7,578 nt of DNA from JBCCRV01 sp047619315 (GTDB lineage Bacteria; Myxococcota_A; Polyangia; Polyangiales; Houyiibacteriaceae): contig JBLHKB010000349.1 of the NCBI GenBank assembly GCA_047619315.1, forward strand, positions 1 through 7,578. The letters run 5' to 3'. Numbering within the stretch: position 1 is the first letter of the stretch; the number at the start of each line of letters is the position of its first letter. Made by a program: the position numbers and the translations under genes. Below, piece after piece: positions 1-4,970 of the stretch. The notes under the pieces are model-generated. The model made no database searches, had not been told where the DNA came from, and worked only from the letters and a program-made list of their open reading frames with translations.

Positions 1-414
1 CCACACAGTGACAGCAGGCATCGCGATGGCGATGGCGGCGCCCTGGAGAAGACGGGCGACGAGGAGCGGAGTGAGAGTCGGCGAGACGAGAACGAGCAGC
101 GTCGCCGCGAGGCCAAGGGCGATGGAGCTCAAGACGACGGGGCGGGCTCCTCGGACCTCGGGGAGGCTGCCGAAGAAGAGAAAGATTGGGAGTAGCCCCG
201 CAACGTACGCCGCAAAGACGAGCGTCACGACGGGTTGGGCGAAGCCGGCGTCTTCGACGTAGAGTTCGAACAGAGGGGCCTGCAGGTTGACGGAGGCGGC
301 AACGCAGAAGAGCGACAGAAAAAGCGTTGCCTGCACGCGAGACGAACCCACCGAGGGCCTATAGCGCCGGCGATGGAGCTGTCCATCGACGGAGTGGTCG
401 CTCCAAAGAAGCAC
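1..414 (-). CDS. MFS transporter, N-terminal part (cut by left edge)
   Basis: Translating the minus strand from a GTG at 414 gives 138 residues that stay open to base 1. It looks like the first four helices of a major facilitator superfamily transporter: TM1 about residues 29-47, TM2 61-82, TM3 92-111, TM4 114-134. The loop between TM2 and TM3 reads GSLPEVRGAR, a degenerate form of MFS motif A (G-x-L-a-D-r-x-G-r) that lacks the usual Asp. TM4 carries the typical R-x-x-Q-G (R121, Q124, G125). Substrate cannot be inferred from this part. An in-frame TGA lies upstream and no ATG is available; possible starts are GTG at 414, 351 and 336. GTG 351 has an AGG six bases upstream and would give a short MFS-like N-terminus, so the gene may really begin there. 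The neighbour at 515 is transcribed divergently. Confidence 0.8.
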   Translation of the reverse strand, partial: MLLWSDHSVDGQLHRRRYRPSVGSSRVQATLFLSLFCVAASVNLQAPLFELYVEDAGFAQPVVTLVFAAYVAGLLPIFLFFGSLPEVRGARPVVLSSIALGLAATLLVLVSPTLTPLLVARLLQGAAIAIAMPAVTVW

Positions 415-433
415 GTCGCGTCGCCGGACTTTA

Positions 434-451
434 CTCGGCGCGCGCGCCGAG
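434..451. promoter_or_regulatory. 18-bp perfect palindrome in divergent intergenic region
   Basis: CTCGGCGCGCGCGCCGAG is identical to its reverse complement over all 18 bases. It lies in the 100-base gap between the MFS gene (start 414 or 351, minus) and the membrane-protein gene (start 515, plus). A symmetric site here could be an operator for a dimeric regulator or a hairpin in the leader of either transcript. The alternating CG core also arises easily in GC-rich DNA, so function is unproven. I found no convincing -35/-10 pair in this gap. Confidence 0.35.
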
Positions 452-514
452 ACAGCATGGCCCGACGATGAACTCTCTCAGTCGCGTCGACGCTGACGCT
501 CGCCGGTCAAAGTA

Positions 515-1279
515 GTGCCGCAGGAAAAAGGGCAGCCGCTGGGTCCTTTGCTCCTCGCCGTGATGTTTGGAGTGCCCGGTGCTGTCACCTGGAGCATCGC
601 TACCCATGACTCTGGCAGCTTCTCCGATGATTGGGTTCTCATCAGCATGCCGCTGCTTTTGCTAGCTGCCCTCTGTCTTGCGTTCGCCGGCAAAGCGGTG
701 TTCGGCCTGCTTGGATTTACCGCGGGCCTCCTGGCGGGCCTCGGGGTGACGGCGGGGCTCTTCTACGTGCTCACCGGTACGATCCAAGAGCGCCAGTCGT
801 ATCGCCATGAAGGACGCCGTCTCGCGATGACGAGCACGTTCTGCGAAGGCGGCGCACAGCCTTTCCCCGAAGCGCCCACGTTCACTCTGGGCGCCCGGGC
901 CAGCATGGTCGTTTATATACGTAGGGGTGACAGCACCACGCGGAGTTCTTCCTCGCAGTTTCGCCCCTGGTCGCCATCTCCTCCGCACGTCGACCAGACA
1001 GCGCTCATCGCCTGCGTTCAGGACGTAGACGCTGAGCTTGAAGTATGTCGCTATCCGGGCGGGCGGACCCTACGTCGAGTGCGCCGTGATCGCCGCGTCC
1101 AGCTCTTCTCTCTTCAGACCGGCGCGCTCATTGCCGAGGTAGCGCTTCCGGGCTCTCAACCAGACGGCTGCGGCATCATCGAAGAGTTCGCCGGCGAGTC
1201 CAGCGATGAGGTCAAAGCGGGCAGTACGCCCAATGACGAGACCGTCTCCACGTTCCTTCGAAGCTACATCGCACCCTAA
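515..1279 (+). CDS. Three-TM membrane protein with Cys-containing C-terminal domain, unknown function
   Basis: The 254-residue product begins at GTG 515. I do not recognise a named family. Three hydrophobic segments lie near the N-terminus (about residues 11-29, 40-59 and 62-88). With a cytoplasmic N-terminus, three helices put the remaining roughly 165 residues in the periplasm. That part has a Ser-rich stretch (140-147) and four cysteines (C110, C167, C178, C219), consistent with disulfides. The segment around 163-220 (ACVQ, then C-R-Y-P-G-G-R, R-x-R, an L-Q-T-G turn and P-G-S-Q-P-x-G-C-G) resembles, from memory only, a small beta-rich domain seen in various uncharacterised membrane-anchored bacterial proteins. 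No clear Shine-Dalgarno precedes the start. The next in-frame alternatives, such as GTG 560 or ATG 563, would remove most of TM1, so GTG 515 is preferred. A DUF2237 gene follows after 57 bases and may be cotranscribed. Confidence 0.75.
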   Translation: MPQEKGQPLGPLLLAVMFGVPGAVTWSIATHDSGSFSDDWVLISMPLLLLAALCLAFAGKAVFGLLGFTAGLLAGLGVTAGLFYVLTGTIQERQSYRHEGRRLAMTSTFCEGGAQPFPEAPTFTLGARASMVVYIRRGDSTTRSSSSQFRPWSPSPPHVDQTALIACVQDVDAELEVCRYPGGRTLRRVRRDRRVQLFSLQTGALIAEVALPGSQPDGCGIIEEFAGESSDEVKAGSTPNDETVSTFLRSYIAP

Positions 1280-1336
1280 TTCGCACGTTGGGCTCCATGT
1301 GCTTGCGCGCGTTTCACTTTGACTCAGGCTCGAGGG

Positions 1337-1699
1337 ATGAGCGACGCAAAGAACGTACTTGGACATCCACTTGAGCCTTGCTCCACGGAGCCCATGACCG
1401 GTTGGTTCCGCGACGGCAGCTGCCGCACGGACGCCCGCGACCGGGGTGCCCACGTCGTGTGCGCTCGCGTCAACGACGAGTTCCTGAACTACTCGAAGGA
1501 GCAAGGGAACGATCTGATGACGGCCCGCGATGGGTTCCCCGGGTTGAAGCCCGGCGACTGCTGGTGCCTCTGTGCCGCTCGTTTTGCCGAAGCTGAAAAA
1601 GCCGGAGCCGCGCCGGGAGTGTCTCTGCGCTCCACCGAGGAAAGCGTGCTTCGCATCGTTCCTTTGGAGAAACTGGTTCGACACTCCGTCGACGATTAG
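1337..1699 (+). CDS. DUF2237 family protein
   Basis: This 120-residue protein carries the landmarks of DUF2237, a small bacterial family of unknown function: N-V-L-G-x-P-L-E-P-C-S-T near the N-terminus (residues 6-16), T-G-W-F-R-D-G-x-C-R-T (21-31), H-x-V-C (39-42), G-N-D-L (57-60), G-F-P-G-L-K-P-G-D (66-74), W-C-L-C-A-A-R (76-82) and a V-P-L-E-x-L end (108-113). The length matches the family. Six cysteines are present (15, 29, 42, 75, 77, 79), which suggests metal binding or redox chemistry, but no activity can be assigned. No signal peptide is visible, so it should be cytoplasmic. The ATG at 1337 is chosen because it starts just before the conserved N-V-L-G; an AGG at 1326-1328 sits about eight bases upstream. 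The gene converges on the large minus-strand gene with only 15 bases between stop codons. Confidence 0.9.
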   Translation: MSDAKNVLGHPLEPCSTEPMTGWFRDGSCRTDARDRGAHVVCARVNDEFLNYSKEQGNDLMTARDGFPGLKPGDCWCLCAARFAEAEKAGAAPGVSLRSTEESVLRIVPLEKLVRHSVDD

Positions 1700-1724
1700 G
1701 CCGCTACTCGGCTGCTATTCGTCG
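1690..1724. terminator. Candidate two-part hairpin at convergent gene ends
   Basis: An outer 6-bp stem (CGACGA at 1690-1695 with TCGTCG at 1719-1724) encloses an inner stem (GCCG at 1700-1703 with CGGC at 1709-1712, plus a G-T wobble at 1699/1713) with loop CTACT. It covers the stop codons of both converging genes (TAG at 1697-1699 plus, TAG at 1715-1717 minus). There is no T tract on either side, so it is not a classical intrinsic terminator. It could still mark or protect the 3' ends of both transcripts. Confidence 0.3.
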
Positions 1725-4700
1725 TCGCAGAACTGGGCGAGACCACGCTCGCAGCACGAGGTGCGCTCCATGTACCCAAGGCCACAAAGTCGCTCGAGGG
1801 TAGCGTCGTCCATTTCGACGCTGTCCGCCGTGGCGGCACCTTCGCGCGCAATAGTCTGCATCGCTTCGAGCACCGCTTGGAGATGTTCGATTTCGTCTTC
1901 GCGCGACTCCGCCACGTTGCGTGTCTCGCTCACGTCGTCAGCGATATCGTAGAGCTCGACGGTTTCCAGACCACGCGGATTTCCTGCGTTGGCCCAGATG
2001 ATCTTGCGCTCGTCGGTTCCGCGCCGTTCGCGAATCGACTCGAGCACGTTGCCCTCGTGGCTCTCTTCGGCGTAAACGGTGTCGGTTCCTTCGAAGATGT
2101 CACCGCCCTGGCCGCCTTCAGGAACCTCGAGACCGACCTGTCGCAAGACACTCGGCATCAGATCGATGCTTTGCACCCAGTGACGCACGGTGGTGCCGCC
2201 ACGGCGGTTTTCCGGAAGCTTCACCAAAAGAGGCACGCGGATCTGCTCGTCGTAGAGCGTCGTGCCGTGCCAGAAGCCGCCGTGCTCGCAGAACTCTTCG
2301 CCATGGTCGGAGGTGATGACGATGGTCAGGTCGTCGTAGAGACCGCGACGTTTGAGTTCTTCAACGAGCTCACCGAAGTGCCGGTCCCAGAAGGTGATCT
2401 CGCCATCGTAGAGACCGCGTAGACGGTCCGCCTCGGCGGGGTCTGGCTCCTGGTGTGCCGCGCGCGCGTAGCCACGGCCATCGTAGGGATGCTCGTAGTA
2501 CGGGTCGTGGGGATCCATGTAGCCGACGAAGGAATAGAAGGGGCGCTCGTCTCCTTCGCGCTCGTCGAGCCAGCCAAGGAGTTCACGGTTCACGACTTCT
2601 GCGTCACGGTAGACGCTCCCCGGGTCGACTTGGTCACGGGCTGCCTTGTACTTCTCGATCCGCTGGCGAAGGAACTGAATGAGCAAGAGCTTCGCCGCCG
2701 AGTCATCCGCGCCGAGGACAAACTCCGGCTCCAAGAATCGGTAGCTGTCGAAGCCCTGATGGAAGTTGTAGTAGGGGGCGACGTTGAAGTTCGTCACCAA
2801 GCCGCCGGTGTGGTAGCCGCCGTCGCGCATGGCCTCGGCCATCGTGACGATCTCGTCTGGCAGCGCGTCGACCTTGGACATGACGCCGTGGTTCGAAGGC
2901 AAGCGCCCCGTCATGATCGACGCAAAGCTCGGACGCGTCCAAGACGCGTTGGCGAAGGCCATGTCGAAGCGCACGGCGTCTTGAGCGAAGGCGTCGAGGG
3001 CCGGCGTTGACCCGTTCTCGTAGCCGTAGCTAGTCAGATGGTCTGCGCGGAGCGTATCGACGACAATGAACAGGACATTGCCCGCGGTGGGCGGTGCCTC
3101 CGGGCGCTCATAGACCTCGGCGGTGGCGCCGCTGCTCAGCATCGCCGCGAGGGCGAGGAGTCCGCAGATCGACGCTGCGACGACGGCGGAACCCCACACG
3201 CGTAGCATGATCTTTCCGGGCTTGCGCGCGACGATCCAGCGCAGGACCCCTTGGAGGATGAAGCCGACGCCGACGGCGATGAGGAGACAGCCGAAGAACA
3301 CCGCGACACCCTTGCCGCTCTTCCAGACGAGCTCCTCATGGTAGTAGTCGCGGCGAACTCGGAAGAGGCCCAACGCAAAGCCAAAGAGACCTACGAGGAA
3401 GGCGGTGATCTTTGCGTACGCTTCGGGCTCCGGCGCGGCGCGTCGTCCCTTCCAGCGGAAGGGCAACGTCATGAACGTGACGCTGAAGTCGTCGCGGCCG
3501 CTCAAAGCCAGGGCCCAACCCATGCCTGCACCTGCGAGTGCACAGAAGATTCCGTACGCGACGGCGCCATAGGCCATGACGCCGAGGTTCGCGGCGCCGT
3601 TGCCGCTCAGGATGATCACGAGGCCTTCACCGGCGCCCACGATAACGCCGGCCAGGAGGCCAGCTCCCAGCCCAATGGAGAGACCGCGAAGTGGCTTGGG
3701 TTGCTTGGACAAGGGCACGTCTTCTTCGGCGGCGTACGCCTCGTCTTCGCGCGCGTCGTCCTCGATCTCGAAGTGCGGCTTGTACCCACTTCGGCGCGCG
3801 AGGAACACCAAGCCACCGAAAGCGCTCACGAACATCTCGCAGCAGAAGCCGACGATGGGAATCAGCACGGCAAGAGCGAGGGGAAGCCCAATGGCGGGGC
3901 TGGTGTAGAGGGCGACAGCGGCGGTCTCACGCAGGCCCATGCCGTTGATGGATGCGGGGATCAGCGTCGCGAGAATCTGAAGCGAGCTCGCGAAGAACAC
4001 TTCGCCGACGCCTAGCTCAACGTTGAGCGCCCGCGCGGCGCATACGTAGATGAGGTTGTTGAAGGTATGGACTGCGACGCCGCACAGAACCGCGTAGGCG
4101 AGAGTCTTGCCTTGGCCTTTGTACGCGCAGATCGCTGTGACGAGGGTCTGTACCTTGGGCCGAATTCTAGCTGGCAGAAAGATGCCTGCGCCCCAACGAA
4201 ACAACACGGGCTTTGCGATCAGCAGCAACGCCAGCGACACGATCCCCAAGAAGGCGACGTTCACAAGGAGGACGCCGTCACTTCCGATGAAGCGAACGCC
4301 GTAGACGCTCGCACCCATCACCACGAGGCCGAAGGCGACCTGCCCCAAGAGGCTCTCGACGGCGATCGTCGCTGTCGCCCGAGCGACCTTTCCGGTGTGC
4401 TGCGACACATCGAATATTCGCCAGCCGCTAAACCCGATGACCCCGCTTGGCGTGAACGCACCGAAGAAGCGTGCGATCATGATCGAGCCTGCGAGAAAAC
4501 GTGTCGTGGGTCGGATGCCCTGCCCGATCAGCAGAGCTCTCCATCGAAGGGCAGCAAAGAACAGCGCGCAGACCTGCATGGCAACGGCCGCTGCGATCCA
4601 GCCCCAATGCAAATTCGCGACGTGTTCCGTCAGGCCCTCGGCGCCATCGCGCTGGATGATCTTTCCGAAGATCACGTAGTAGGCGCCAACCGCAAACGCG

Positions 4701-4819
4701 ACTTTCAGCAGCGTAAAGAACGCTTTCTTCGCGGGGCTTTTCGGCTTTCCGTCCTTGCCCTCACGCTCGTCTGTCTTCGCCTCGACGGAATCCACCGAGT
4801 TCTTCTTGTTTTCGCCCAT
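1715..4819 (-). CDS. Fusion of flippase-like (LPG_synthase_TM/YbhN-type) membrane domain and Thr-type sulfatase-fold hydrolase
   Basis: The 1034-residue protein has a Lys-rich cytoplasmic N-terminus, then about eight hydrophobic segments (residues 33-340) of the YbhN/LPG_synthase_TM type (TM part of MprF-like proteins), with A-R-F-F-G-A-F-T-P-S-G-V-I-G at 116-129 and P-A-S-I-N-G-M-G-L-R-E at 288-298. An acidic linker (351-367) leads to five more hydrophobic segments (about 380-404, 411-438, 468-488, 503-525, 537-560) that I cannot assign. Residues 579-1018 form an alkaline-phosphatase/sulfatase-fold domain, probably periplasmic: N-V-L-F-I-V-V-D588-T-L-R, S-W-T628-R-P-S with M-T-G-R, M-D-P-H771-D-P-Y, T-S-D837-H838-G-E-E, H-G-T-T-L-Y-D-E with R-V-P-L-L-V, and the usual C-terminal G-L-G-Y-M. 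The catalytic position is Thr, not the Cys/Ser of formylglycine sulfatases, so phosphate chemistry on a lipid or lipid-linked substrate is inferred. ATG 4819 is preceded by GAGGAAG. Substrate is unknown. Confidence 0.9.
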   Translation of the reverse strand: MGENKKNSVDSVEAKTDEREGKDGKPKSPAKKAFFTLLKVAFAVGAYYVIFGKIIQRDGAEGLTEHVANLHWGWIAAAVAMQVCALFFAALRWRALLIGQGIRPTTRFLAGSIMIARFFGAFTPSGVIGFSGWRIFDVSQHTGKVARATATIAVESLLGQVAFGLVVMGASVYGVRFIGSDGVLLVNVAFLGIVSLALLLIAKPVLFRWGAGIFLPARIRPKVQTLVTAICAYKGQGKTLAYAVLCGVAVHTFNNLIYVCAARALNVELGVGEVFFASSLQILATLIPASINGMGLRETAAVALYTSPAIGLPLALAVLIPIVGFCCEMFVSAFGGLVFLARRSGYKPHFEIEDDAREDEAYAAEEDVPLSKQPKPLRGLSIGLGAGLLAGVIVGAGEGLVIILSGNGAANLGVMAYGAVAYGIFCALAGAGMGWALALSGRDDFSVTFMTLPFRWKGRRAAPEPEAYAKITAFLVGLFGFALGLFRVRRDYYHEELVWKSGKGVAVFFGCLLIAVGVGFILQGVLRWIVARKPGKIMLRVWGSAVVAASICGLLALAAMLSSGATAEVYERPEAPPTAGNVLFIVVDTLRADHLTSYGYENGSTPALDAFAQDAVRFDMAFANASWTRPSFASIMTGRLPSNHGVMSKVDALPDEIVTMAEAMRDGGYHTGGLVTNFNVAPYYNFHQGFDSYRFLEPEFVLGADDSAAKLLLIQFLRQRIEKYKAARDQVDPGSVYRDAEVVNRELLGWLDEREGDERPFYSFVGYMDPHDPYYEHPYDGRGYARAAHQEPDPAEADRLRGLYDGEITFWDRHFGELVEELKRRGLYDDLTIVITSDHGEEFCEHGGFWHGTTLYDEQIRVPLLVKLPENRRGGTTVRHWVQSIDLMPSVLRQVGLEVPEGGQGGDIFEGTDTVYAEESHEGNVLESIRERRGTDERKIIWANAGNPRGLETVELYDIADDVSETRNVAESREDEIEHLQAVLEAMQTIAREGAATADSVEMDDATLERLCGLGYMERTSCCERGLAQFCDDE

Positions 4820-4820
4820 A

Positions 4821-4827
4821 CTTCCTC
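4821..4827 (-). promoter_or_regulatory. Ribosome binding site of the fusion gene
   Basis: The minus strand reads GAGGAAG, one further base, then ATG at 4819-4817. This Shine-Dalgarno match, slightly close to the start (GAGG ends four bases before ATG), fixes the start codon of the flippase/sulfatase-fold fusion. Confidence 0.6.
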
Positions 4828-4865
4828 ACTCGGAACGCCATTCGCCCTGGCTTCCCAAGTCCGAA

Positions 4866-4894
4866 TCGCTAACCAATCCCCTGAAATGGGTCAA
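4866..4894 (-). promoter_or_regulatory. Candidate sigma70-type promoter for the fusion gene
   Basis: On the minus strand TTGACC (4894-4889) matches five of six -35 consensus bases. After a 17-base spacer comes TAGCGA (4871-4866), a poor -10 that matches only at its first two positions. Transcription would start near 4860, giving a leader of about 40 bases before ATG 4819. Position and spacing fit, but the weak -10 keeps this tentative. Confidence 0.3.
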
Positions 4895-4923
4895 CTTCCC
4901 GACGTTATTCCCGCCGCTGCCGT

Positions 4924-4941
4924 TTGCCGGAATCTTGCCGG
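4924..4941. repeat. TTGCCGG direct repeat, 11-bp period
   Basis: TTGCCGG occurs at 4924-4930 and again at 4935-4941, one helical turn apart, in the 151-base gap between the divergent fusion and lipoprotein genes. The second copy also pairs with part of the first as an inverted repeat (GCCGG 4926-4930, CCGGC 4938-4942). It ends 29 bases before the lipoprotein ATG. A regulator-binding site is possible but chance is not excluded. Confidence 0.25.
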
Positions 4942-4970
4942 CGGCGGCAGAGGTTGATAGGCGCGTGACC

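Noticed and set aside
225..471. Short frames over 225-471 on both strands that could be taken as genes
   Set aside because: The MFS frame on the minus strand explains this stretch, with hydrophobic helices and the R-x-x-Q-G motif; the other frames are Arg/Pro/Ser-rich without structure.
1283..1302. GCAC/GTGC inverted repeat after the membrane-protein stop as terminator
   Set aside because: Only four outer base pairs with a large loop and no T tract; not above chance.
1319..1336. Earlier TTG start for the DUF2237 gene, or TTGACT at 1319-1324 as its -35 box
   Set aside because: The family's conserved N-V-L-G begins just after ATG 1337, and the TTGACT lies too close to that ATG to serve as its promoter.
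1877..3010. Plus-strand open frames 1877-2422 and 2453-3010 opposite the sulfatase-fold domain
   Set aside because: The minus strand here carries all the catalytic motifs of the hydrolase domain; the plus-strand frames are Val/Asp-rich shadows without any motif.
4926..4942. GG-N10-GC pattern resembling a sigma54 promoter
   Set aside because: Only the invariant dinucleotides fit; the surrounding bases do not match the TGGCAC-N5-TTGC consensus, and such dinucleotide spacing is frequent in GC-rich DNA.
3251..4957. Long open frames on the plus strand opposite the fusion gene (for example 3251-4015 and 4067-4957)
   Set aside because: They lie antisense to strongly supported domains, show no recognisable family and have compositions expected from reading GC-rich coding DNA in the wrong frame.
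4755..4970. N-terminal extension of the lipoprotein frame upstream to 4755
   Set aside because: It would overlap the divergent gene and bury the lipoprotein signal peptide inside the protein; the start at 4971 places the signal peptide at the N-terminus.
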